Source: Noviherbaspirillum aerium
Lineage (GTDB): Bacteria; Pseudomonadota; Gammaproteobacteria; Burkholderiales; Burkholderiaceae_D
Assembly: GCF_008929045.1 (NCBI RefSeq)
Contig: NZ_VFAH01000007.1
Location: forward strand, 205,647 to 269,646
Direction: 5' to 3'
DNA: 64,000 nt
Shown: in pieces, positions 1 through 8,492 of the stretch
Numbering within the stretch: the stretch's first letter is position 1
How the letters are laid out: each line of letters opens with the position of its first letter
Translations under genes and position numbers: made by a program
Notes under the pieces: generated by a model
Told to the model about the DNA's origin: nothing
Seen by the model: only the letters and a program-made list of their open reading frames with translations
Database searches by the model: none

Positions 1-668
1 CCCGCAGCGATGCGGCGGTGGAAAGGCTGGGGCAGCTGCAGACAGCGGTGACGGCGCATCTGACCACGCTGGGCACCGCACTCGAAGACCCGATCACGCG
101 CCTGATTCACACGGCCTCGGAAGCACCGCGCGCCGCGGCGGAAGTGATTGCGCAACTGCGCCAACAGATTTCGGGCAGCGTCGCTCGCGACAACGAGCTG
201 CTCGAGGAGCGCAGCCGCATCCTGGAAACACTGAACGGATTGCTGGAAGCGATCAATCATGCATCCCTTGAACAGCGCGGCGTGATCGATTCCCTGGTGG
301 CGTCTTCCGCGGCGGCGCTCAATGCAACCGCCGGCGCGTTCTCGGATAAGGTCACCGCCGAAACGGCCAAGCTCGCCGACATTTCCGCGCATGTCACCAG
401 CAGCGCCGTCGACGTGTCGAGCCTCGGCGAAACCCTGGGCTTTGCCGTCAACACCTTCAATGACGCCAATGAAAAGCTGATCGCCAGCCTGCAGCGCATT
501 GAAAGCGCGATGGACAAGTCCATGTCGCGAAGCGATGAGCAGCTTGCCTATTACGTCGCACAGGCGCGTGAAATCATTGATCTGAGCATGATGTCGCAGA
601 AGGAGATTTTTGAAGAACTGCGCCAGTTGCCGGCTAAACAGGCCATGGCTGCCGAAGAGGTCCGGTAA
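1..668 (+). CDS. DUF802-family protein, C-terminal part (5' end outside window)
   Basis: Only about 220 C-terminal codons are inside the window: the frame is open from base 3 and ends with TAA at 666-668. The visible part is a long Ala/Glu/Ser-rich helical protein with coiled-coil character and no membrane segment. I assign DUF802 mainly from the order DUF802 - OmpA-like - DUF2894, a gene block known in Burkholderiales; the residues alone would not name it. The stop overlaps the next ATG by one base (TAATG), which suggests translational coupling. Function is unproven. The MotB/ZorB-like partner suggests this is the cytoplasmic tail of a stator 'A' subunit (inference). Confidence 0.6.
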   Translation, partial: RSDAAVERLGQLQTAVTAHLTTLGTALEDPITRLIHTASEAPRAAAEVIAQLRQQISGSVARDNELLEERSRILETLNGLLEAINHASLEQRGVIDSLVASSAAALNATAGAFSDKVTAETAKLADISAHVTSSAVDVSSLGETLGFAVNTFNDANEKLIASLQRIESAMDKSMSRSDEQLAYYVAQAREIIDLSMMSQKEIFEELRQLPAKQAMAAEEVR

Positions 669-1366
669 TGGACGAGACTGACGCAAGCGTCGATCATGGC
701 GCACCGGTCTGGGCCGCCTTCGGCGACCTGATGGCCAGCCTGCTGGGCGCATTCGTGCTGGTGCTGGTGGGCGTGGTCGCCGTGCAGATGGAACTGACAT
801 CGCACCTGCAGGACGAGGTGAAGAAGCGCCAGGTCGAGGAGCAGCGCCGCATGAGCCTGGAAAAGGCGCTGGCAATTCCGCTGGCCAGCGGACGCATCAC
901 CCTCAACAACGGCCGCATCGGCATCAGCGGGCAGGTGCTGTTCGAAGTCAATTCCGATCAGCTGCAGCCCGAAGGCCGGCAATTGCTGAAGAGCCTGGTG
1001 ACGCCGCTCTCGGCTTATCTCGGAGCGCGCAGCGAGATGCTGATGGTGAGCGGATTCACCGATGACAAATCCATACGCGGCGGTCGTTTTGCCGACAACT
1101 GGGAATTGTCGGCCCAGCGCGCGCTGACGGTGACGCGCACCCTGATCGACGAGGGCATGCCGTCCTCGATGGTGTTCGCGGCGGCCTTCGGCGCCGAGCA
1201 GCCGGTGGTGCCCAATACCGATGCCGCCGCGCGCGCGCAGAACCGGCGGGTGGAAATGGCGCCGGTGCCCAAAACCGCCAGCACCGCCAGCACCGCCAGC
1301 ACCGCCAGCACCGCCAGCACTACCAGCACCGCCAGCACTACCAGCACCGGCAATCCCGTTCCATGA
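668..1366 (+). CDS. OmpA-family / MotB-like inner-membrane protein
   Basis: A 232-aa protein with one N-terminal membrane helix (about residues 14-40) and a C-terminal OmpA-like peptidoglycan-binding domain (about 95-200), including SGFTDD and the NWELSAQRA motif. The helix begins FGDLMASLLGAF with Asp20 at its cytoplasmic edge. This matches the layout of MotB, where an Asp at the start of the helix binds the driving ion. It overlaps the upstream DUF802 gene by one base and the DUF2894 gene by four (ATGA), so the three form one operon. The last 30 residues are a TAS/TTS repeat tract, unusual for the family. Role as an ion-driven stator subunit is inferred, not proven. Confidence 0.8.
   Translation: MDETDASVDHGAPVWAAFGDLMASLLGAFVLVLVGVVAVQMELTSHLQDEVKKRQVEEQRRMSLEKALAIPLASGRITLNNGRIGISGQVLFEVNSDQLQPEGRQLLKSLVTPLSAYLGARSEMLMVSGFTDDKSIRGGRFADNWELSAQRALTVTRTLIDEGMPSSMVFAAAFGAEQPVVPNTDAAARAQNRRVEMAPVPKTASTASTASTASTASTTSTASTTSTGNPVP
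1274..1345 (+). repeat. 9-bp tandem repeat, 8 copies (ACCGCCAGC unit)
   Basis: Eight head-to-tail 9-bp units run from 1274 to 1345. Six are ACCGCCAGC and two (1319-1327, 1337-1345) are ACTACCAGC. They encode Thr-Ala-Ser or Thr-Thr-Ser at the C-terminus of the OmpA-like protein. The unit is a multiple of three, so copy-number change would alter tail length without a frameshift. Confidence 0.95.
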
Positions 1367-2115
1367 GTGCGCCCGACCAGCGACACAGCGGGGATGCGCC
1401 GGCGGCCTCCCTGAACGCCATCCCGGATTTCAATGCGTCGATCGCTTCCCTGCGCGCGGCCGGCGCCGACCGCTTCGACCCTATTGGACTGCACTATCTC
1501 GAAGCGCTTGCCCGGCGCGCATCGGCCCAGGAGGGAAGCGTCAGGCGCCTGCTTGACGCCAGGCTGGCGCAGGCGCTGGCGACGTTCAGGGAACGCTTCG
1601 CCCTTGCGCAGGCCGATGCCGTCGACATGCTGGAACAAAGCCTGCAGCAATATCCGCAGGCGGCGGGAGAGCTGAAGCGGCTGCATGCCGCCGGTGATTT
1701 CAAAGGCATGCGCAAGCTTGTTCTCGACCTGAAAACGCCGCAGCCGACCGCTTCCCTGGGAACGCTGGTGCGCCGGCTGGAACAGCATTCCCCCGATGAT
1801 GCCGAAGGCGGCGTGCGAAAACATGCGGCAATGCGTCCCGAACTGAAGACCATACGGAGCTTCCAGAAAACCCTGGCAAGACTGAGCGTGCACAAGCAGG
1901 TGGCCCAGGCGATCGAGCAGGCGCCGAAGAATGCCGGACCAATCAATTCCCACATGCTGGTGCTGCGCTCGCTGGCCCTGATGCGCGATATTTCCCCGGA
2001 CTATCTCAACCGCTTCATTTCCTACGCGGATACCTTGCTCTGCCTGGACCAGGGCGAGAAGGACAGGCTGGCTCCAGCCAAAAAGTCCCAGGCGGCGAAG
2101 ACAGCGAAGAAATAG
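1363..2115 (+). CDS. DUF2894 domain-containing protein
   Basis: A 250-aa soluble, mostly helical protein. The diagnostic part is the C-terminal half (about residues 155-235): RPELKTIRSFQKTLARLS, then NAGPINSHMLVLRSLALMRD and ISPDYLNRF. This block is characteristic of DUF2894 proteins that follow an OmpA-family gene in Burkholderiales. It starts inside the upstream stop (ATGA at 1363-1366). The tail is Lys/Ala-rich. Function is unknown; conserved linkage suggests it works with the membrane pair upstream. Confidence 0.85.
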   Translation: MSAPDQRHSGDAPAASLNAIPDFNASIASLRAAGADRFDPIGLHYLEALARRASAQEGSVRRLLDARLAQALATFRERFALAQADAVDMLEQSLQQYPQAAGELKRLHAAGDFKGMRKLVLDLKTPQPTASLGTLVRRLEQHSPDDAEGGVRKHAAMRPELKTIRSFQKTLARLSVHKQVAQAIEQAPKNAGPINSHMLVLRSLALMRDISPDYLNRFISYADTLLCLDQGEKDRLAPAKKSQAAKTAKK

Positions 2116-2288
2116 CAAAGCCCCAAGCCGATTCGGCTGAGCCGGCGGAGAAGGCAAAGTCACGCGAATTCAGGGACAATCTGCCAGGCTGCAATCAGGC
2201 CGGTCTTGTTGAAAACGAAAGGAATGCAGGTTTCATGCTAGCTATGCGGAACGACGAAAACCCATCGAGCGGGAAAGGAGGCGCCGAA

Positions 2289-3485
2289 ATGACAAGGAAT
2301 GGCAATGCCGGGCTTCCCCTCCCCGGCCGGCGACATGGCCCGCGATGGTCCGCCGTGCTCATGGCATTGTTGTGCTGTGCTGCCGTTCTGGCCGCCCTGG
2401 CGGCGGAAATCAGGCGCTGGTCCGACAATTCGGAAGAGAGCAACGCACTTCACCTGACCGAAGCGGCCGGGCATCGGCAAGTCCGGATTGCCAAGCTGTC
2501 CGATTCGCTCATCCCCATGCCGCAGGGTGTGCCATCGGCGCATGCCAGTTCCCTGGCGCCCGCGGTAGGCGATGAAATGCTTGCCTTCTGGTGGGCAGGC
2601 AGCCGCGAGAGCGGCCCCGATGTGAAAATTTATTCATCACGCTGGCAGGGCGGCAGCTGGGGCGCGCCGCGCGAAGTCGCCAGCCGGGAATCATTGGGCG
2701 AGGAACTTGGATTCGGCATCCGCCGCATCGGCAACCCGGTCGCATGGGCGGCCCGCGACGGCACGATCCATCTTTTCGTCGTGGCCACGGGACTGGGCGG
2801 CTGGGCCGCATCCCGCATCGTGCATCTTGTGTCAGACAATCATGGAGAAGATTTCAAGGTCGACAGGATGCTCCCGATGTCGCCCCTGTTCAACACCAGC
2901 GTGCTGGTCCGGACCACGCCCGTCGGCATGGCTGACGGGGGCTGGTGGCTGCCAGCCTACTTCGAGCTTGGCATCAAGTATCCGATGATCATGGCCTTCG
3001 ACGACGACGGCAGCCCCGAGTGGATTGCACGCATCGGCAAACGCACCACCACCCTGCAGCCGGCCATCGTGCCGATATCGGATTTCGAAGCATATGCCTG
3101 GATGCGGGACGCCAGCGACGAGCAGCGTCTGCAACAGGCCATCAGCCGCGACGGCGGAGTCAGCTGGGAAGACCTTCCCGCGCTGGACCTGCCCAACCAC
3201 AGTACGTCCGTGGCGGCCCTGCGGCTCGCCGGGGGAGGCTTTGTGCTGTTGCACAACCATGTCATGGAGGGCGGGTCTTCCCGCAACATGCTGCGTCTGT
3301 CGTATTCGCGGGATGCCCGGTCCTGGGAGTACCTCTTCGACGTGGCGCACGGGGACGCGGGCGAGGAATTCTCCTATCCCACCCTGCAGCAGGTCGGCGA
3401 TGAACTGCATGTGACCTATACATCGCAGCGCACGGCGATCGCGCATCATGTCTACCGGATCGCGTATGACGAGGAACCGCAATGA
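2289..3485 (+). CDS. sialidase-fold (BNR/neuraminidase-like) protein, membrane-anchored
   Basis: Start chosen at ATG 2289 because AAAGGAGG (2274-2281) lies 7 bases upstream; the in-frame ATGs at 2235 and 2244 lack such a site. The 398-aa product has an N-terminal hydrophobic segment (about residues 18-40, SAVLMALLCCAAVLAALAA) followed by a beta-rich domain typical of exo-sialidase-like propellers, with SRDGGVSWEDLP and SYSRDARSW as Asp-box-like strands. It probably faces the periplasm. It overlaps the next gene by four bases (ATGA), indicating an operon with a membrane protein. Substrate unknown; catalytic residues were not assigned. Confidence 0.7.
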   Translation: MTRNGNAGLPLPGRRHGPRWSAVLMALLCCAAVLAALAAEIRRWSDNSEESNALHLTEAAGHRQVRIAKLSDSLIPMPQGVPSAHASSLAPAVGDEMLAFWWAGSRESGPDVKIYSSRWQGGSWGAPREVASRESLGEELGFGIRRIGNPVAWAARDGTIHLFVVATGLGGWAASRIVHLVSDNHGEDFKVDRMLPMSPLFNTSVLVRTTPVGMADGGWWLPAYFELGIKYPMIMAFDDDGSPEWIARIGKRTTTLQPAIVPISDFEAYAWMRDASDEQRLQQAISRDGGVSWEDLPALDLPNHSTSVAALRLAGGGFVLLHNHVMEGGSSRNMLRLSYSRDARSWEYLFDVAHGDAGEEFSYPTLQQVGDELHVTYTSQRTAIAHHVYRIAYDEEPQ

Positions 3486-4141
3486 CCCTACCCGAGCTTG
3501 AGTGGCAGATCATCTATGGCAGATGCGCCTGGGCCATCGTTACCGCGGCATTGGCCGTCTCCCTCTGGCCGCGCGCATGGAAACTTTCGCGCATCGGCAT
3601 ATTGATCATCCTGGCCGGCGCCGCCGCGCTGAAGGCGCTGCCGGATGACGCCTCGCCGGCTTACTGGCTGGGCCTGGCCTTTCAGTGGCCGAGCGCGGCG
3701 CTGGTGGGGCTTTGCCTGGTCAAGCTGCACTTCGCATGGCAAGGCCGGACCGGCGCGGCCATGACCTCCGGCCTGGCCTGGGTGCTGGCGCTTGCGGGCG
3801 CCGCCCTTTACATCGACGCCATCGGCTGGATTTCCCAGGGCTTCTATTTCTGGGGCTTCGGTCCGAACGGCGCGCCCGCGCTTGCCCTGTTCTTCGGCTT
3901 TGCCTGTGCGGTGGCCGCGATCCGTGGCCGTGCGCGGCCGCAGGCGCTCGCGCTGCTTTTCGCATTGGTGACTTTCTCGGTCTTGCGCCTGCCCACCGGT
4001 AATCTTTGGGATGCCCTGCTCGACCCGATCCTGTGGGGCTGGGCCATCCTGGCGCTGCTCCGCCAATGCCGGAATTGGCAGGCGCGGAAATTACGCAGCC
4101 TCGCGGAAGCGGAAGTCCCGGCGCCGCAGGCGAAGACCTGA
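3482..4141 (+). CDS. integral membrane protein of unknown function
   Basis: A 219-aa protein dominated by about six or seven hydrophobic segments from residue 12 to about 195, with short Arg-rich loops and a charged C-terminal tail. I do not recognise the family. It starts inside the stop of the sialidase-like gene, so the two are almost certainly co-translated. It may be a membrane partner for that enzyme (inference). Confidence 0.7.
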   Translation: MTLPELEWQIIYGRCAWAIVTAALAVSLWPRAWKLSRIGILIILAGAAALKALPDDASPAYWLGLAFQWPSAALVGLCLVKLHFAWQGRTGAAMTSGLAWVLALAGAALYIDAIGWISQGFYFWGFGPNGAPALALFFGFACAVAAIRGRARPQALALLFALVTFSVLRLPTGNLWDALLDPILWGWAILALLRQCRNWQARKLRSLAEAEVPAPQAKT

Positions 4142-4291
4142 TGCCAATCCCAAGCCATGCCATGAGAGAGCGCCTTTTCCGCCTTGCCAGGCGCAAGATA
4201 TCGATCCCGTTCTGTACGGTATGACCCGGGATTGGAGTGAGCGGGTTCAGGATCAATCAATATATCAATCAAGTTCAAAGGGAGCAGTGTT

Positions 4292-5098
4292 GTGGAACGT
4301 TCTAGTCCTTATCTTCATCCGGTAATTGCGACAGCCATCGTTATCAATAGCGGGGTGCTGGCGCTGGCGCTGCTCGGATCCGGCTCCGACCCCGCGCCAT
4401 TGTGGCGCCTGCTGGGAGAGGATGGCCTCGTCGAGTGGATGCAGTTCCTGTGCTTCTCCGTGCTGGCGCTGCTGCTCGGATTCGTTGCGGTGGACCGCGC
4501 CGCCCGCTCATCCTGGATGCGCCTGGAAGTGATCGGCATAGCAGGATTGAGCCTGCTGGTCGCACTGGCCGCGCTGGAGGAAATCAGCTGGTTCCAGCGC
4601 GTGCTGGGGATCGAGTCGCCCGAATTCTTCCGCCAGAACAACCGGCAGTTCGAAACGAACCTGCATAACCTGGCACTGGGCAGTGCCAGCCTTCACAAAA
4701 CCATCCTGGTGAAGCTCATCTTCCTTGTCGGGATCACCCATAACGTCATCTTGCCGCTGCTCGCCCGTTCCAGGCCGGCCCTCAAGCGCTGGGTGGAATC
4801 GTTCGGCCTGTATCTCCCGCCGCTGTCGGCGGCGTTCGCCTACCTCCTGCTTGTCCTGCTCTCGCATCTGCTGATCGAGCATCCGCGCAAGGGCGAACTG
4901 GGCGAGATGTTCGGCGCCGTGCATTATCTGTCCACGGTCTTCGCGGCCTATCTCATCGGCATGGGCTACGGCAGCCCCGCGGTCCTGGAGAACAAGGCGG
5001 ACGGCCGGCGCGTATCCATCCTGTTTGCGATGCTGATGGTGTTCCTGCTATTCGTATCCTGGCTGCTGGGCGCGGCCTATGCGCCGGGCCAGGGCTGA
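4292..5098 (+). CDS. conserved integral membrane protein with EEISWFQR motif
   Basis: GTG start at 4292 preceded by AAGGGAG (4278-4284). The 268-aa product has about seven membrane helices. Between helices 3 and 4 is a conserved-looking loop, EEISWFQRVLGIESPEF (from residue 96), followed by ETNLHNL (121-127). I recall this signature from uncharacterised multi-pass membrane proteins but cannot give a function. The last 51 bases overlap the end of the convergent gene at 5048-5764. It follows the sialidase/membrane pair after 150 bases and may belong to the same unit. Confidence 0.7.
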   Translation: MERSSPYLHPVIATAIVINSGVLALALLGSGSDPAPLWRLLGEDGLVEWMQFLCFSVLALLLGFVAVDRAARSSWMRLEVIGIAGLSLLVALAALEEISWFQRVLGIESPEFFRQNNRQFETNLHNLALGSASLHKTILVKLIFLVGITHNVILPLLARSRPALKRWVESFGLYLPPLSAAFAYLLLVLLSHLLIEHPRKGELGEMFGAVHYLSTVFAAYLIGMGYGSPAVLENKADGRRVSILFAMLMVFLLFVSWLLGAAYAPGQG

Positions 5099-5764
5099 GC
5101 CGGGCGAATCGATCGCCGGCCAGAAGAACGGCACATCCCGTTCGATGTAGCGCCGGTACGGTTCGCCATAAGCCTCCCGCAGCCGTAGTTCCTCATGCTT
5201 CGATCCGAGCACGAGGTACAGCGTGCCGACCAAGTTGAATGCCAGCCGCCGCGTTGTCATGCGGGGCGTCAGCCAGAAGATGGGAATGCCGGCGAAATTC
5301 AATGGATGCCGGCTATGCAGGAAAGGGCCGCCGATGCCGAGTTCGCCATCCTGCTTCAGTTCCGGGCCCTGTGCGGCGGGGCCCGGGGGTATCGGCAAGC
5401 CCTGCCGCCACGCCTGCAGGTTGGCATAGCCTGACCATTGCGCGACGCCGACCTCCTTCAATCCCACCAGAAGATAGGCCACGCCCGCCGCCTGGCCGAT
5501 GCGCAGCGCCAGCGCGCCCGGCCCTTCCACCCGATACAGCGTATCCGACGGCAGGCGCGAGCCATAGGCCAGCAGTGCGCCGAAGCCGGCGAGCGACTGG
5601 ACGACGAAGAATACCCGGTAAGTCGCATCGCGCCGTTGCTCGCCCAGCCATCGGGCGGCGATCCGCTTTGCGCTGCGGGTGGCGAGCATGCTGTGCACGG
5701 CGGCAAAGGCAAGAGCGGCTAGTCCCATCCGGGTAACGGTACGCATGGCAAGCTCTCCCGTCAT
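5048..5764 (-). CDS. NnrU/isoprenylcysteine methyltransferase-like membrane protein
   Basis: A 238-aa protein with several membrane helices. The C-terminal half carries the signature of the ICMT/PEMT/NnrU group: HSRHPLNFAGIPIFW, then KHEELRLREAYGEPYRRYI and VPFFWP. Such proteins are membrane methyltransferases or related proteins of unclear substrate; methyl transfer here is inference. Its ATG overlaps the stop of the upstream epoxide hydrolase gene by four bases (5761-5764), so the two form an operon. Its 3' end overlaps the convergent plus-strand gene by 51 bases. Confidence 0.75.
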   Translation of the reverse strand: MTGELAMRTVTRMGLAALAFAAVHSMLATRSAKRIAARWLGEQRRDATYRVFFVVQSLAGFGALLAYGSRLPSDTLYRVEGPGALALRIGQAAGVAYLLVGLKEVGVAQWSGYANLQAWRQGLPIPPGPAAQGPELKQDGELGIGGPFLHSRHPLNFAGIPIFWLTPRMTTRRLAFNLVGTLYLVLGSKHEELRLREAYGEPYRRYIERDVPFFWPAIDSPGSALARRIGRAQQPGYE

Positions 5765-6687
5765 CCGGCTGGCGAGGGCGGTGAAGACGGTGAAGGCGCC
5801 AAAACCGGAGCGGTGCCGCGCCGGGCTTCGCTCAGGAACTTGAGCAGTGCCCGGTTGACCTCGTCCGGCGCTTCGTTCGGCGCCCAGTGGCCCGCATCGC
5901 GCAGCCGATGGATGCGAACCCGCGGCGCGAAACGCTGCAAGCCTTCGAGCAGGAAAGCGCCCAGCGACGGATCCTTCTCGCCCCAGATGACCAGCACCGG
6001 CGCATCGGTGCGCGCATGCCTGGCGAGCGCCATCGCTCCGGGGCGGGCATTGATCCGGTAGTAATCCAGTGCCGCCTTCAATGCCCCCGGCTGCGACAGC
6101 GTGTGCACGAAGCCGTCGATCTCGTCGTCATCGAAGGCAGGCTTGCGGTAAGGCATGGTCTTGAACATGCGCCTCACCGCCAGAAAGTCGCGCGCGGCCA
6201 GCAGGCGCTCCGGCAGGAATGGCAATTGAAAGAAGGCGGCGTACAGGCTGCGCACCGCTTGCGATGTCCGCCAGGCTTTTTCCGCATAGATCTGCATGTG
6301 GGGTGCGTTCAGGATGATCAGCCGGTCGAGCAGCTCGGGATAGGCGCCGGCGAAAGCCCAGGCAATGACGCCGCCCCAGTCGTGTCCCGCCACCACGGCA
6401 CGCGGATGGCCGGTAGCCTTGACGATGCAGGCGACATCTTGCGCCAGAAAACGCAGATGATAGTCCTCGCGCCGGGGCGGGACGTCGGAAGGCGGATAGC
6501 CGCGCAGGTTGGGCGCCCAGACCGAAAAGCCGGCGGCGACCAGGGGCTCGATCTGGAATCGCCAGACATGGCGGTTTTCCGGAAAGCCGTGCAGCAGGAT
6601 GACCGGCGGACCGTCTCCGCTCACCTCCGCGTGCAGGAAAACGCCAGCGCAGTCTATGCGTTCGTGGCGGATCGGGGTTCGCATCAC
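5761..6687 (-). CDS. alpha/beta hydrolase, epoxide hydrolase-like
   Basis: A 308-aa alpha/beta-hydrolase. HGFPE (residues 33-37) is the oxyanion-hole motif and GHDWGG (101-106) places the nucleophile Asp103, as in soluble epoxide hydrolases and haloalkane dehalogenase relatives. WGEKDPSLG supplies the acid region and DAGHWAPNE the catalytic His. The HGxP motif plus a cap domain rich in aromatic residues favours an epoxide hydrolase. It likely acts in the cytoplasm on small epoxides. It is the first gene of a two-gene unit with the NnrU-like gene. Confidence 0.85.
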   Translation of the reverse strand: MMRTPIRHERIDCAGVFLHAEVSGDGPPVILLHGFPENRHVWRFQIEPLVAAGFSVWAPNLRGYPPSDVPPRREDYHLRFLAQDVACIVKATGHPRAVVAGHDWGGVIAWAFAGAYPELLDRLIILNAPHMQIYAEKAWRTSQAVRSLYAAFFQLPFLPERLLAARDFLAVRRMFKTMPYRKPAFDDDEIDGFVHTLSQPGALKAALDYYRINARPGAMALARHARTDAPVLVIWGEKDPSLGAFLLEGLQRFAPRVRIHRLRDAGHWAPNEAPDEVNRALLKFLSEARRGTAPVLAPSPSSPPSPAG

Positions 6688-6757
6688 CGGCGATGCCTTG
6701 CAGGAAAAGCCGCGCGCCGCCGCGGTTCGCCACGCAGCTTGCCCGGAGCGCGCAGCC

Positions 6758-6916
6758 TCATACCTCGACTTCCGCCTTTGTATAGTGCGGATCGCTTTCC
6801 TTCAGGGCGTCGCGCAAGTCTTCGGCCATGTTTTCCAGTTCCGCGATCAGGGCCGCGACTTGCAGTCCGATGAACAGTCGCATGTAAATCATGCGTTTGC
6901 GCTTTCTCATTTTCAT
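6758..6916 (-). CDS. small basic protein, 52 aa, unknown
   Basis: Start chosen at ATG 6916 because AGGAGG lies 8 bases upstream on the minus strand; the longer frame to 6964 lacks a site. The product starts MKMRKRKR, has a short hydrophobic helix (LFIGLQVAALIAEL) and an acidic C-terminal half. The family is not recognised. The strong ribosome-binding site is the main evidence that it is expressed. Confidence 0.55.
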   Translation of the reverse strand: MKMRKRKRMIYMRLFIGLQVAALIAELENMAEDLRDALKESDPHYTKAEVEV

Positions 6917-7035
6917 GTCGGCATCCTCCTGATTCAATGGTTGCAATCGCGCAGCATTCCGCAAGGCAGGTCATCAAGGTCCGCCCGGCGAGCGCAAGTG
7001 CATTCAGTAGGCAATCGGAAGGCGGGCGAGTTCCG

Positions 7036-7473
7036 CTACGCCTGCCGCTCGACCTCGAAGCTCCCCTCCAGCATGCGCACCAGGTAAAGCTCGTCGAAGC
7101 CTTCATCCATCATCGGCCGCTGCAGGCGCTTGAGCGTGCCGAACAGGCCCGCCGGGGGAACGACATGCTTTCCATCCCGCTGCGCATTGCGCTTCTCGGA
7201 GGCGGCGGGATCGGGTTCGAAGAAGTAGCCGATCACGCGAAAGCGGGCTTTCCTTGCCGCTTCGATATAACGGGTCCTGTCTTCGCGTGCGGGATTGGTA
7301 TTGTCGACGACGAAGCGCTGCCGGCTGGACAGGCAGGCTTGCAGGAACAGTGCCTCGCGGTGCCGGGTCTTCAGCAGATCGAGGCTGATGCGCACATGCG
7401 TATCGAAGAAATGCTGCCGGTAAAACGTGCTCTTGCCGCTGGCCTGGATGCCGATGAACAGGAGCATTTCCAT
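7036..7473 (-). CDS. P-loop AAA-type kinase-like protein
   Basis: A 145-aa P-loop protein starting MEMLLFIGIQASGKST, so the Walker A motif GIQASGKST sits at residues 8-16. FVVDNTNP (about 63-70) matches the second conserved strand of the T4-polynucleotide-kinase-like group (AAA_33). The small size points to a nucleotide or nucleic-acid kinase; the substrate is unknown. It begins 25 bases after the Crp/Fnr-type gene on the same strand and is probably cotranscribed with it. No clear ribosome-binding site decides between ATG 7473 and ATG 7467. Confidence 0.75.
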   Translation of the reverse strand: MEMLLFIGIQASGKSTFYRQHFFDTHVRISLDLLKTRHREALFLQACLSSRQRFVVDNTNPAREDRTRYIEAARKARFRVIGYFFEPDPAASEKRNAQRDGKHVVPPAGLFGTLKRLQRPMMDEGFDELYLVRMLEGSFEVERQA

Positions 7474-7498
7474 GGATGCCGTGCCGCTGCAGATGACT

Positions 7499-8221
7499 TC
7501 ATTTCGCCTCGCCGAGCAGGCGCAGGAATTGTTGCCTGACGATGTCGTAGCATTCGCAGCTTGCCTGTTCAAGCCCGGGCCGGTCGAGCACGGTGATGAC
7601 GCCGCGCTTGTATTCGATCAATCCCTGGTCCTGCAACTTGCCGGCAACCAGCGTGACGCTGGGACGGTGAACGCCGAGCATGGAAGCGAGATATTCATGC
7701 GTGAGCTGGAAAGAGGCATGGTGCATGCGGTCATGGCTCATCAGTACCCAGCGCGCAAACCGCTGTTCGACCGAATGCAACGCGTTGCAAGCCACCGATT
7801 GCGAGACTTGCGCAAGATAGGCTTGCAGGTAACGCAGGCACAGCCTGCGCAAGGGCGTGTCGCCCGCCGTCAATGCGAGAAATCGTTCCGAGCTCATGCG
7901 CAGGGCCTCTCCCGGAATCTGGCAGACGGTAGAGGTGACGGCGGTGCCGTTGCCTGCAAGCAGGTCAATGGAGGAAAACCCCTCGTGGCCGACGGTGCCG
8001 ACTTCAATCGTGGAGCCGTTGGCCATGGTGGTCAGGATGGAGTGCTCGCCGGTCAGCGGGAAATAGGCATGCCGGATAGGGCCGTCCCGTTCGAACAGCC
8101 TGAAATGCAAGGGGGTTGGTATGTATTCGAGGTCGGCGACAAGCTGCTGATACGCTTCGTCGGGCAGCATGGCCAGCAATGAATTCCGGCACTCCTGCCT
8201 CGACTGCGGAACATGCGTCAT
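7499..8221 (-). CDS. Crp/Fnr-family transcriptional regulator
   Basis: Start chosen at ATG 8221 (GGAGG five bases upstream). The 240-aa product has an N-terminal cyclic-nucleotide-binding-like barrel (about residues 30-140; GEHSILTTMANGSTIEVGTV) and a C-terminal winged helix (about 165-225) with HEYLASMLGVHRPSVT as recognition region. There is no N-terminal Cys cluster, so it is not an oxygen-sensing FNR. The effector is unknown. It is followed by the small kinase gene. Confidence 0.85.
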   Translation of the reverse strand: MTHVPQSRQECRNSLLAMLPDEAYQQLVADLEYIPTPLHFRLFERDGPIRHAYFPLTGEHSILTTMANGSTIEVGTVGHEGFSSIDLLAGNGTAVTSTVCQIPGEALRMSSERFLALTAGDTPLRRLCLRYLQAYLAQVSQSVACNALHSVEQRFARWVLMSHDRMHHASFQLTHEYLASMLGVHRPSVTLVAGKLQDQGLIEYKRGVITVLDRPGLEQASCECYDIVRQQFLRLLGEAK

Positions 8222-8403
8222 GAAAGCCTCCGGGCAAAAGTGAAAGGTTGACAAGGTTTCACTGGCTACGACAAGTCAACCGCCGCAAAGTTTGCCAGGC
8301 TGCCGGAGTGGAACGGATGAAGTTGGGCCAAGGCAAGGCAAAGCATATGGCCATGCATGACATGCCTGTCTTGCCGACAGGTAGGATGAAGAACGACGCC
8401 AAA

Positions 8404-8432
8404 TAAAAAAGGGCGAACCTTGCGGCCCGCCC
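8404..8432 (-). terminator. rho-independent terminator of the ammonia-lyase gene
   Basis: On the minus strand GGGCGGGCC and GGTTCGCCC pair around a GCAA loop (8411-8432) and are followed by a T-run complementary to A8402-8410. It lies about 60 bases after the stop of the minus-strand ammonia-lyase gene. The rest of 8222-8492 shows no gene. Confidence 0.7.
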
Positions 8433-8492
8433 GTCAAACGCAGGTACTCTTTACGCCTTGACTGTTTCCCTGACTGTCTGAATCTGACAGGC

